This document shows positions 1 through 5,611 of a stretch of DNA of 5,611 nucleotides, one piece after another (position 1 is the first letter of the stretch; the number at the start of each line of letters is the position of its first letter). The position numbers were made by a program, and so were the translations under genes. A model generated the notes under the pieces. That model saw only the letters and a list, made by a program, of their open reading frames with translations, ran no database searches and was not told the origin of the DNA. Source of the stretch: Nitrospiraceae bacterium (lineage in GTDB: Bacteria > Nitrospirota > Thermodesulfovibrionia > Thermodesulfovibrionales > Dissulfurispiraceae); assembly GCA_003170655.1 (NCBI GenBank), contig PMYY01000080.1, positions 1 to 5,611 of the forward strand. The letters run 5' to 3'.

Positions 1-13
1 TTGAATTTATAAA

Positions 14-32
14 CAGACTCTAAGTAGATCTG
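14..32 (-). terminator. Possible weak terminator hairpin downstream of the EAL remnant
   Basis: On the minus strand CAGATCT, a four-base ACTT loop, then AGA-G-TCTG can form a seven-pair stem with one bulged G, followed by TTTATAAATT. The stem has few GC pairs and the T tract is interrupted, so it may be fortuitous. Its position just after the remnant's stop on the same strand is the main support. Confidence 0.25.
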
Positions 33-73
33 GAAGTAATATATTACGGGGCCTTATACAGCGGTTATGCTTG

Positions 74-351
74 TCAATTCTTAAGCCAACACTTTTCCAA
101 AGATGCCGCAGGTAGAGGTTTCCCAAAATAGAAGCCTTGACCAATATTGCAATTTAGTGCGTGCAAGATTCTCAGTTGTGCTTCTGTTTCGATCCCCTCC
201 GCGATAGTTTTCAAATTCAAGGCATTGGCCATAGTCACTATTGCCGATACAATTGACGCTCTATCAGAGTCCATCTCTATTTCACGTATAAAAGATATAT
301 CAATTTTGAGATCATACTCAAAAACTCATCGTCGACAACCATTATGTTCAT
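74..351 (-). pseudogene. Remnant of a REC...EAL response regulator with its middle deleted
   Basis: Two fragments in different frames. The 3' fragment, about 322-74, reads EYDLKIDISFIREIE, then TIAEGIETEAQL and IGQGFYFGKPLP before a TGA stop: the last third of an EAL c-di-GMP phosphodiesterase domain, with the KID, AEG(I/V)E and QG(F/Y)xF motifs. The EAL signature itself and most metal-binding residues are missing. This frame is closed by a TGA at 326-328. Immediately upstream, in another frame, 351-313 reads MNIMVVDDEFLSM, a typical receiver-domain start (hydrophobic beta 1 plus Asp-Asp-Glu); that frame stops at 277-279. The simplest reading is one receiver-EAL gene (perhaps with GGDEF) whose interior was lost in an out-of-frame deletion with its junction near 311-325. 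An ATG at 272-274 could start a 66-residue piece, but it would be catalytically dead. EAL identity is firm; the receiver start rests on few residues. No clear ribosome site precedes the ATG at 351. Confidence 0.72.
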
Positions 352-574
352 ATGAGTGTGTATAGCAGTTTACATACAAGAAAGAGACTAATATTATTGT
401 GGTAATAAATACTTCACATTAATTGTTGCAAAATTGGGGAAAAGCGAAAATCGTGCTATTTTGGAGGGGTATTTCTGACAATGCGCTTATATTACAGCAT
501 GTTGCTCAGAATGATGCCAAAATGATACGGTTCATGTTGGCGTGGCGACCAAGGCGGTTTCCGAATTTCTTCTG

Positions 575-1924
575 CTAGAGGATGGAATATTCCTTTATTT
601 TGCGATGAAGTGTGCTTAACCCGATGCCCAACATCTTTGCAGCAGCAGCCTTGTTACGGCCTGCGAGGGCGTAGACCGACATAATGTGTGCCTTCTCAGC
701 ATGACTAAGCAAAAGATTGTTGTTATCAACTATCTGTCGGGTTACAATCGCGGATTTCTTAGTAGGTAGTGTAGGGAGATTCTGCAACGATATGGGGCAT
801 CCCCTAGCGATGGTCAATGCGGAGAGTATGAGAGAATGCAATTCGCGGACATTGCCGGGATAGTCGTATGCCATAAGGACAGCGAGCGCTTCAGGCTGTA
901 TGCTTGTGCCGCTTTCCGCCAGAAAATGGTCGATAAGAAGAGGTATATCCTCCCTGCGCTCCCTCAAAGGAGGCAAATGAACCCAAGACCCTTTCAGCCG
1001 ATAGTATAAGTCCGGGCGAAACTTCCCACGCTCCACCATACGTTCAAGATTCGCATGTGTTGCGGTCACAAACCGTGCATCGGTTATTCTGAGTGCGCTT
1101 GAGCCTACTTTCATATACTCCCTCTCCTGCAGGACACGCAAGAGCTTGCCCTGCAACTCTATTGGCAGATCTCCGATCTCATCCAGAAATATAGTTCCTC
1201 CAGCCGCTGACTCAATGTGACCTGCACGGTCGCGATCAGCACCCGTATAAGCACCTTTCACATGCCCGAAGAATTCCGACTCGAAGACGCTTCCCGCAAC
1301 CGCCGCCATATTAACCGCTACAAATGGCTCTTCCGCTCGAGAACTCGCCCGGTGAATTGCCTGTGCAAGGAGCTCCTTGCCTGTCCCGCTCTCACCGGTA
1401 ATCAATACGGGCAGATTGCCTCGGGCGTGTAACTCCGCTTCGCGCATGACTCGTTTCATTTTTTCTGACTGAGCGAGGATAGAACTGAAAGCTTCTCTGT
1501 CATCTACATCCAGGGCATCTTGATTCCGAACAGCCACAAGATCGATAAGCCGTCTGCGCTCCAGCGATCGATTCACGACACTTAAGAGTTCTTCACACGT
1601 TAAAGGTTTAAGAAGATAATCATATGCTCCCTTCTTCAGACATGCAAGAGCAGTCCTTGCATCATCTAGCGCCGAAATCATAATGCACTCCGTCGTGGCG
1701 CTATGTCCTTTGACTAATTCCAAGAGCTTATCACCGGACATAGCAGGCATGTTTACATCAAACAGGCATAGATCGAACGAAGCTTCAGAAAGTATGATTT
1801 TGGCTGCTTCAACCGGATCGGATAAGAAAACCAGGCGCTGAAACCCTGCGGCGCTAAAGCATCGCCTAATACCATTGAGAAAGGGGACTTCGTCATCGAC
1901 GACCAGTACGGAATAATTTCTCAT
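575..1924 (-). CDS. NtrC-family sigma-54-dependent response regulator (REC-AAA+-Fis HTH)
   Basis: Complete 449-residue transcription activator. Receiver domain at about 1-120: acidic pair Asp10/Asp11, predicted phosphoacceptor Asp56 (CLFDVNMP), Ser84 and Lys106 (LLKPL). AAA+ sigma-54 interaction domain at about 147-380: Walker A GESGTGKE 177-184, loop 1 GAYTGA 224-229, Walker B TIFLDE 244-249, arginine-finger region FRPDLYYRL 302-310, sensor II GNVREL 357-362. C-terminal Fis-type helix-turn-helix at about 408-446 (AGRNKAAAAKMLGIG...LHRKIKEY). It would hydrolyse ATP to open sigma-54 promoters after phosphorylation. Loop 1 has Tyr instead of the usual Phe of GAFTGA, a conservative natural variant. 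The start ATG overlaps the kinase-like gene's stop; GGAGG lies four bases upstream. It is the last intact gene of the operon. Target genes are not evident, and no specific family member (NtrC, AtoC, ZraR) can be assigned from sequence alone. Confidence 0.93.
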   Translation of the reverse strand: MRNYSVLVVDDEVPFLNGIRRCFSAAGFQRLVFLSDPVEAAKIILSEASFDLCLFDVNMPAMSGDKLLELVKGHSATTECIMISALDDARTALACLKKGAYDYLLKPLTCEELLSVVNRSLERRRLIDLVAVRNQDALDVDDREAFSSILAQSEKMKRVMREAELHARGNLPVLITGESGTGKELLAQAIHRASSRAEEPFVAVNMAAVAGSVFESEFFGHVKGAYTGADRDRAGHIESAAGGTIFLDEIGDLPIELQGKLLRVLQEREYMKVGSSALRITDARFVTATHANLERMVERGKFRPDLYYRLKGSWVHLPPLRERREDIPLLIDHFLAESGTSIQPEALAVLMAYDYPGNVRELHSLILSALTIARGCPISLQNLPTLPTKKSAIVTRQIVDNNNLLLSHAEKAHIMSVYALAGRNKAAAAKMLGIGLSTLHRKIKEYSIL

Positions 1925-2409
1925 GCGCCCTCCGAACTATTAATACCTATCACTCCTTTGGGAAGAGTAACAGTAAAGACACTACCTTCTCCGAGGGTAC
2001 TGTCGCATGTTATATCGCCGCCAAGCTTATTAGCCAGCATTTTCGAGATGTAGAGACCAAGACCAGTCCCCTCTCCTCGCGGTTTCAGTGTGAAAAAAGG
2101 ATCGAATATTCTAGCGCGCGTGGCCTCGTCCATGCCCTTGCCGTTATCTTTTACAATAAATGTCAGATGATCAGCCCATGTCAGTCCTTGCTTGATGACG
2201 ATAGCTACATAAGCTTGATCCTTATCGGCAGCATTGACGGCGTTGACGATAAGATTAACAAGCACCTGTTCACAAATCCCAGTGGGTAAATTGAGAACGG
2301 GGAATACATTTTCCTCTTTGACGCTCATGTTGACCCGACCTTGAGATACCGAACTTTTACACATGGCTATAACAATGCGCTCTGCAGATGCCTGCTCAGC
2401 GTACCTCAA
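1921..2409 (-). CDS. Short histidine-kinase-like ATPase (HATPase_c only, no phosphoacceptor domain)
   Basis: 162-residue protein consisting almost entirely of the GHKL ATPase domain of sensor histidine kinases. Seen: N box EQVLVNLIVNAVNAA at residues 47-61, G1 box DNGKGM at 88-93, F box FDPFF at 102-106, and G2 box GTGLGLYI at 114-121, all intact, so ATP binding is expected. The sequence begins with LRYAEQA after the start Met, which resembles the end of the second helix of a HisKA domain. The helix carrying the phosphoacceptor His and any sensor domain are absent. The start is TTG at 2407-2409, chosen because GGGAGGG lies eight bases upstream; the frame is open back to the HEAT stop codon but codes nothing DHp-like there. 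It overlaps the response regulator by 4 bp (ATGA), marking them as a pair. It could be a truncated kinase, a split kinase needing a partner, or an anti-sigma-type regulator; the typical HisKA-family boxes favour truncation. Confidence 0.82.
   Translation of the reverse strand: MRYAEQASAERIVIAMCKSSVSQGRVNMSVKEENVFPVLNLPTGICEQVLVNLIVNAVNAADKDQAYVAIVIKQGLTWADHLTFIVKDNGKGMDEATRARIFDPFFTLKPRGEGTGLGLYISKMLANKLGGDITCDSTLGEGSVFTVTLPKGVIGINSSEGA
1929..1933 (-). promoter_or_regulatory. Ribosome binding site of the response regulator gene
   Basis: GGAGG on the minus strand, four bases before the ATG at 1922-1924, located inside the end of the kinase-like gene. Spacing is short, but the ATGA stop-start overlap would allow re-initiation. 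Confidence 0.6.
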
Positions 2410-2417
2410 GCAGGGGA

Positions 2418-2424
2418 CCCTCCC
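2418..2424 (-). promoter_or_regulatory. Ribosome binding site deciding the TTG start of the kinase-like gene
   Basis: GGGAGGG on the minus strand lies eight bases before the TTG at 2407-2409, near-ideal strength and spacing. It supports independent initiation of the short ATPase protein rather than read-through from the HEAT gene. The run could also fold locally (GGGA with TCCC, three-base loop), but that stem is too short to weigh much. Confidence 0.6.
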
Positions 2425-2439
2425 TTCGGCACCATCGTC

Positions 2440-2832
2440 TCAGTTATTGCCGGTTATATCATGAATCGCATCGACTATAATTTCGCGCGCAAAAACATTA
2501 TTGTCATCCTTCGCTTTGAGTAGGTAGGGAATCGCGCTGGCATGGCGTATTACGCTGAGCAGATAGGCAGCGTCGCCGCGCAGCGTCGGGTTTGAATCTT
2601 CGAGAAGGCGGGCGATATCCGGAATAATCTTTACGAAAGGTGCGCTGTCGATTTTGACGAGTTCTTCTACCAGGGCTGCACCTCCCAGCCGCACCCTTAC
2701 CCTCTCGTCCGATATCATATCGATCACTAGTGGATAAAGGGTTTCATCGTGTTTGAACATGTCTATGATGTTTTCAAGATAGCCTTCAGCCATATAGTCG
2801 AGTACCATAGTTTTCATTTCGTCATTGGTCAC
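2440..2832 (-). CDS. Small HEAT-repeat protein
   Basis: 130-residue, all-helical, predicted cytoplasmic protein with no signal peptide or membrane segment. About three HEAT-type helical repeats can be read at roughly residues 32-62, 66-97 and 98-128. They carry the usual spaced Leu/Ile/Val, the inter-helix Asp and the VRxxxA-like turn (SDERVRVRLGGAALVEELV, EDSNPTLRGDAAYLLSVI). Such repeats are protein-binding scaffolds; no catalytic residues are evident, and PBS-lyase-like naming in databases would not imply lyase activity. I chose the GTG at 2830-2832 because AGGGG lies seven bases upstream; the next in-frame ATG is five codons later and has no better site. It sits between the flavoprotein and the kinase-like gene, so an adaptor role between redox enzyme and signalling proteins is plausible but is inference. 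Its TGA stop is in the same frame as the next gene, with no other stop between. Confidence 0.8.
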   Translation of the reverse strand: MTNDEMKTMVLDYMAEGYLENIIDMFKHDETLYPLVIDMISDERVRVRLGGAALVEELVKIDSAPFVKIIPDIARLLEDSNPTLRGDAAYLLSVIRHASAIPYLLKAKDDNNVFAREIIVDAIHDITGNN

Positions 2833-2839
2833 AGATCAG

Positions 2840-2844
2840 CCCCT
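2840..2844 (-). promoter_or_regulatory. Ribosome binding site deciding the GTG start of the HEAT gene
   Basis: AGGGG on the minus strand, seven bases before the GTG at 2830-2832. It is the only Shine-Dalgarno-like run in the 26-bp gap after the flavoprotein stop and is the reason for preferring GTG over the ATG five codons downstream. Confidence 0.6.
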
Positions 2845-2858
2845 GCAGTCATCAATAT

Positions 2859-3797
2859 TTAGTGCCAATCTACTTTGGCCTTCTTCCTTCCGAAAATATG
2901 CTTTTCAGCCGCCAGCGCCGCCAGACAGCCATGAGATGCAGCTATTATTACCTGCCTTGCTTCCGTGCATGTTACATCGCCTGCAGAAAAAACACCGGGG
3001 ATATTAGTCTCCATAAAACGGTTGGTCACGACACATCCTTCTTCGGACACCTCTACTGCACCCTGCAGGAAATCGATTATCGGCTTGTTGCCCATGAGAT
3101 AGACAAAGACCCCGTCGAGCGCCAGTTCGTTCTCGACTCCGGATGCCTTTATCCGTATACGCTCAACGGCATCGCCGCCTTCGATGGCTGTTACCACTCT
3201 GCCGAGGAGAAGTTTGATATTCGAAATCTGCAGAGCCGGATAATCTTCTTCGACCTTCAGTTTTTGAGATGGAGAGATAAGATAGACCGTCTCGGCAAAC
3301 CGGGCGAGAACGCCGGCCTCCTTGGCGGCTTCTTCGGAGTCGCCCAAAACACAGACGGTTTTACCCTTGAAGAAAGCGGCATCGCAGATGGCGCAGTAGC
3401 TGACTCCGCGGCCCAGGAATTCTTCCTCGCCCCTGATCGTTGCCTTTCTGCCCATTGATCCGGTCGCGATGATCACCGTCTTGCCTTGGTATGATGCTTC
3501 CATGGTGAAGACCTCTTTAACGTCATCCGAAAGCGATGCGCCGATTACCTGCTCTTCCTTGTACGCCGCTCCGAAACTTTCTGCCTGTTTGCGAAAGACA
3601 TCGAGCAATTCGCCGCCAGTCATGGGTTTTTCAAGGCCCGGATAATTTTCTATCAGACTTGCATAGGCAAGAGAGCCTGCGGTTTTGGATTTGTCAAGCA
3701 CGAGTGTCTTCAACTTTGCGCGCGACGCGTACAAAGCTGCGCTCAATCCGCCCGGCCCCCCGCCGATGACGATTACGTCGTAAAGGGCATCTGCCAT
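2859..3797 (-). CDS. Thioredoxin reductase-like FAD protein lacking canonical NADPH motifs
   Basis: Flavoprotein disulfide reductase, 312 residues, normal length for bacterial thioredoxin reductase. Seen: N-terminal FAD dinucleotide fold VIVIGGGPGG (residues 8-17), ENYPG at 50-54, second FAD-side motif ATGS at 111-114, redox-active CAIC at 135-138 followed by Asp139 (canonical CATCD), and C-terminal FAD motif SAGDV at 271-275 followed by ARQV. Unusual: the pyridine-nucleotide loop, normally GGGDSA (GxGxxA), reads GDSEEA at 152-157, and the HRR...R patch that binds the NADPH 2'-phosphate reads SPSQKLK at 175-181. Loss of both is known in ferredoxin-dependent flavin thioredoxin reductases, so an electron donor other than NADPH is likely; NADH is also possible. 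Start ATG has AGGGAGG four bases upstream. It lies 9 bp after mqnC and 26 bp before the HEAT gene. The true disulfide partner is unknown, so I give no trxB symbol. Confidence 0.88.
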   Translation of the reverse strand: MADALYDVIVIGGGPGGLSAALYASRAKLKTLVLDKSKTAGSLAYASLIENYPGLEKPMTGGELLDVFRKQAESFGAAYKEEQVIGASLSDDVKEVFTMEASYQGKTVIIATGSMGRKATIRGEEEFLGRGVSYCAICDAAFFKGKTVCVLGDSEEAAKEAGVLARFAETVYLISPSQKLKVEEDYPALQISNIKLLLGRVVTAIEGGDAVERIRIKASGVENELALDGVFVYLMGNKPIIDFLQGAVEVSEEGCVVTNRFMETNIPGVFSAGDVTCTEARQVIIAASHGCLAALAAEKHIFGRKKAKVDWH

Positions 3798-3801
3798 ATT
3801 G

Positions 3802-3808
3802 CCTCCCT
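3802..3808 (-). promoter_or_regulatory. Ribosome binding site of the flavoprotein gene, overlapping the mqnC stop
   Basis: The minus strand reads AGGGAGG four bases before the ATG at 3795-3797. Its first bases are shared with the mqnC stop codon TAG (3807-3809), so ribosomes ending mqnC cover this site, which suggests coupled translation. Confidence 0.75.
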
Positions 3809-4862
3809 AAAATTTCCTGATGATACTATAGTACGTATTCCGCTGTGCGGCTTCGAATCCGGCTGCTTTGATCGCGGCAATGATGTCCTCTTTAGAAACC
3901 ACATAGTTGACTCCTGCTGCGCGTACGACATTCTCTTCGATCATCGTTGAACCAAAATCGTTCGCGCCGAATCTGAGGGCGACCTGCGCCAGCTTCAATC
4001 CCTGCGTCACCCATGAGGCCTGGACGTTTTGCACGTTATCTAAATAAAGACGCGAAAGAGTGAGAACACGAAGATAATCGATGGCAGTAGCCGGCCTGAT
4101 ACTTCCCTGCAGCCCCACGTCGTCCCTGCTCAATTCGGTATTGCCGGGCTGGAACGACCAGGGGATAAATGCGGTAAAACCTCCAGTCCTGTCCTGTAGC
4201 GAACGGATGGCGGCCAGATGTTCTATGATATCTTCCGGTGCCTCGACGCTTCCGAACATCATCGTCGCAGTTGTCCTCATGCCGAGCCCGTGAGCTTCTT
4301 CCATTACCCTTAGCCACTCTCTCGACTTTATCTTCTTGGGGCTAAGGACCTGGCGTACCCGGTCGGACAATATCTCCGCCCCGCCGCCAGGTATCGAGTC
4401 GAGCCCCGCATCCTTCAGTATTTGAATGGTCTCGCGGACCGTCAAGTTGTGCTTTTTTGCGAGATAACAGACCTCCGGCGGCGAAAACCCATGCACGTTG
4501 ATCTCAAAGCGCGCCTTGATAGACTTCAAAAGAGCGGTATAATAATCGAGCCCAAGGTCGGGATGCAATCCGCCTTGTATAAGTATCTGCGTTCCCTCAA
4601 AAGCTATCGTTTCTTCAATTTTTTTAAAAAGTTCCTCTTTGGACAGCACATACGCATCGGGACTTTCAGCATCACGATAAAAAGCGCAGAACCGGCATTG
4701 ATTGATACAGACATTAGTGTAGTTGATATTGCGATCCACGACAAACGTGACCATCTCTTCTGGATGAAGAGCTTTCCTTATTCGGTCCGCCTTCTCGCCG
4801 AGATCGAGAAGATCAGCTGATTTGAAGAGTGCTAGAGCCTCTTCCCTGCTTATCCTTTCCAT
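3807..4862 (-). CDS. mqnC: Cyclic dehypoxanthinyl futalosine synthase MqnC (radical SAM)
   Basis: Radical SAM cyclase that closes dehypoxanthinyl futalosine into the spiro intermediate of menaquinone synthesis. The 351-residue protein is full length for the family. Seen: CINQCRFC at residues 52-59 (Cys52, Cys56, Cys59, the CxxxCxxC 4Fe-4S/SAM site), QGGLHP at 96-101, IPGGGAEI at 157-164, TTATMMFG at 197-204, QDRTGGFTAFIPWSFQPGNT at 223-242, and FGANDFGSTMIEENV at 298-312. The VDRNINYTNVC lead-in and the PWSFQPGNT segment are typical of MqnC rather than MqnE. The ATG at 4860-4862 overlaps the 3' end of mqnE; upstream I see only a weak GAG-type ribosome site, consistent with coupled translation. 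The stop TAG at 3807-3809 touches the strong ribosome site of the next gene. CofH (F420 synthesis) is a distant alternative, made unlikely by the mqnE neighbour. Confidence 0.95.
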   Translation of the reverse strand: MERISREEALALFKSADLLDLGEKADRIRKALHPEEMVTFVVDRNINYTNVCINQCRFCAFYRDAESPDAYVLSKEELFKKIEETIAFEGTQILIQGGLHPDLGLDYYTALLKSIKARFEINVHGFSPPEVCYLAKKHNLTVRETIQILKDAGLDSIPGGGAEILSDRVRQVLSPKKIKSREWLRVMEEAHGLGMRTTATMMFGSVEAPEDIIEHLAAIRSLQDRTGGFTAFIPWSFQPGNTELSRDDVGLQGSIRPATAIDYLRVLTLSRLYLDNVQNVQASWVTQGLKLAQVALRFGANDFGSTMIEENVVRAAGVNYVVSKEDIIAAIKAAGFEAAQRNTYYSIIRKF

Positions 4863-5611
4863 ATCTCGTTATATAGCCCGTCCCGTTCGACAGCTGTTTT
4901 ACCGGCCTTTCTTATCAAGTAGATCAAGTCTTCTCTCGTCATGCCTTCGCCGGTCATTGCGCCGGCCATGTGGGTGATCTTTTCTTCGATGATAGTGCCG
5001 TCGAGGTCGTCGGCGCCGAATAGCAATGCCGTCTGGGAAATCTTTTCTCCCAGCATGATCCAGTAGGCCTTTACGTGGTCGAAGTTGTCCAGGATGAGCC
5101 TGCTCATGGCTATGGTCTTCAAGTCGTCGATCCCCGACGAATAGAAGCCGCCTATTTCGGTGTTCTTCGGGTGGTATGCCAGCGAGATAAATGCCTGGAA
5201 CCCTCCGGTCTTGTCCTGCAGGTCCCGCAACTTGAAGAGATGGTCCACCCTGTCTTCGAACGTTTCGAGATGGCCATAAAGCATCGTGGCGTTTGTCTTG
5301 ATACCGACATGATGAGCGACCTCCATCACCTCCCGCCAGCGCTCTCCGGATATCTTTTCGGGGCACAACTGGTTTCTGATGCCCTCTGCGAATATCTCGG
5401 CGCCTCCTCCCGGCATAATCTGGAGCCCGCTCTCCTTGAGTTTAGTTAGTACTTCTTCGAGGCCGAGCCCGCTAATCCTCGAAAAATAATCGATCTCAAC
5501 AGCGGTGAATGCCTTGATATTCAACAGCGGGAATTTCTGACGTATGGCCGAGATCATAGTGATGTAATGTTCGAAGGGCCATTCAGGATGGAGGCCGCCG
5601 ACGATGTGGAC
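4850..5611 (-). CDS. mqnE: Aminofutalosine synthase MqnE, C-terminal part (5' end outside window)
   Basis: Radical SAM enzyme of the futalosine menaquinone pathway; the family joins SAM-derived adenosyl radical to the chorismate-derived enolpyruvyl benzoate to give aminofutalosine, in the cytoplasm. The frame is open to the window edge, giving 253 visible residues; full MqnE is roughly 360-375, so about 110 N-terminal residues, including the CxxxCxxC iron-sulfur motif, lie outside. Seen: a GGLHP motif just inside the edge (about visible residues 5-9), the family motif MPGGGAEI encoded near 5398-5421, then KTNATMLYGHLE, QDKTGGFQAFI and the C-terminal FGADDLDGTIIEEKI stretch typical of MqnE/MqnC/CofH proteins. 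The HPKNTEIGG version and pairing with a separate mqnC favour MqnE over MqnC or CofH. It ends with TAA and overlaps the mqnC start by 13 bp, so the two are probably translationally coupled. Confidence is high for family, slightly lower for exact subfamily because the N-terminus is missing. Confidence 0.92.
   Translation of the reverse strand, partial: VHIVGGLHPEWPFEHYITMISAIRQKFPLLNIKAFTAVEIDYFSRISGLGLEEVLTKLKESGLQIMPGGGAEIFAEGIRNQLCPEKISGERWREVMEVAHHVGIKTNATMLYGHLETFEDRVDHLFKLRDLQDKTGGFQAFISLAYHPKNTEIGGFYSSGIDDLKTIAMSRLILDNFDHVKAYWIMLGEKISQTALLFGADDLDGTIIEEKITHMAGAMTGEGMTREDLIYLIRKAGKTAVERDGLYNEIWKG

Noticed and set aside
1..73. Possible insertion-sequence end (minus strand ends in GAGTCTGTTTATAAATT)
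   Set aside because: No matching inverted repeat, target duplication or transposase sequence is visible in the window.
434..462. Sigma-70-like pair TTGGGG and TATTTT, 17 bases apart, on the plus strand
   Set aside because: The -35 match is poor, transcription would start at or after the only ribosome-site-like run, and no gene follows on the plus strand.
503..519. Sigma-54-like promoter on the minus strand (TGGCATCATTCTGAGCA) upstream of the REC-EAL remnant
   Set aside because: The GG and GC elements are 11 rather than 10 bases apart, and the -12 element lacks TTGC. Sigma-54 spacing is strict, so I do not call it.
481..525. Plus-strand mini-ORF of 14 codons (MRLYYSMLLRMMPK) preceded by GGAGGGG
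   Set aside because: Very short, resembles no known peptide, and the ribosome-site-like run is 11 bases away. There is no supporting promoter or conservation evidence.
2834..2857. Minus-strand leader mini-ORF (MTAGADL then TGA) whose stop overlaps the GTG start of the HEAT gene
   Set aside because: Seven codons in a 26-bp gap are easily due to chance, and it has no ribosome site of its own.
2862..3458. Long plus-strand open frame (198 codons) opposite the flavoprotein gene
   Set aside because: It is a shadow of a clearly homologous gene on the other strand; its translation shows no domain motifs and no plausible ribosome site context.

Overview
All well-supported genes in this window lie on the minus strand and appear to form one transcription unit reading from position 5611 down to about 575. 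In transcription order these are: the 3' part of mqnE (aminofutalosine synthase), mqnC (cyclic dehypoxanthinyl futalosine synthase), a thioredoxin-reductase-like flavoprotein, a small HEAT-repeat protein, a short histidine-kinase-like ATPase, and an NtrC-family response regulator. Spacing is operon-like throughout: 13-bp overlap, 9-bp gap, 26-bp gap, 30-bp gap, then a 4-bp ATGA overlap.

Organism: the futalosine menaquinone route, a sigma-54 activator, a c-di-GMP (EAL) remnant and HEAT-repeat signalling together suggest a menaquinone-using, Gram-negative, probably anaerobic bacterium of the Desulfobacterota or Nitrospirota type. This is inference; no ribosomal or taxonomic marker is present. 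GC content in the operon is about 50 percent or slightly more. The 3' flank is much more AT-rich: positions 361-420 are 25 percent GC by direct count.

Layout. Positions 2859-5611 hold metabolic and redox genes: two radical SAM enzymes acting at successive chemical stages of futalosine-dependent menaquinone synthesis, then the flavoprotein. The flavoprotein keeps the FAD motif and the redox CxxC but has lost both motifs expected for NADPH binding. Positions 575-2832 hold a signalling block: HEAT protein, ATPase domain without a phosphoacceptor histidine region, and a complete REC-AAA+-Fis regulator. Positions 352-574 hold no gene I can support. Positions 74-351 hold the two ends of what looks like a REC...EAL protein joined after loss of its middle. 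A weak possible terminator lies at 14-32.

How it may work together (inference): co-transcription of menaquinone synthesis, a disulfide reductase and a two-component system would fit a module linking quinone or thiol redox state to sigma-54-dependent transcription. The kinase as encoded here lacks its phosphorylation domain, so it either has a partner elsewhere or is degenerate. Neither the operon promoter nor a sigma-54 target promoter is visible in the window.
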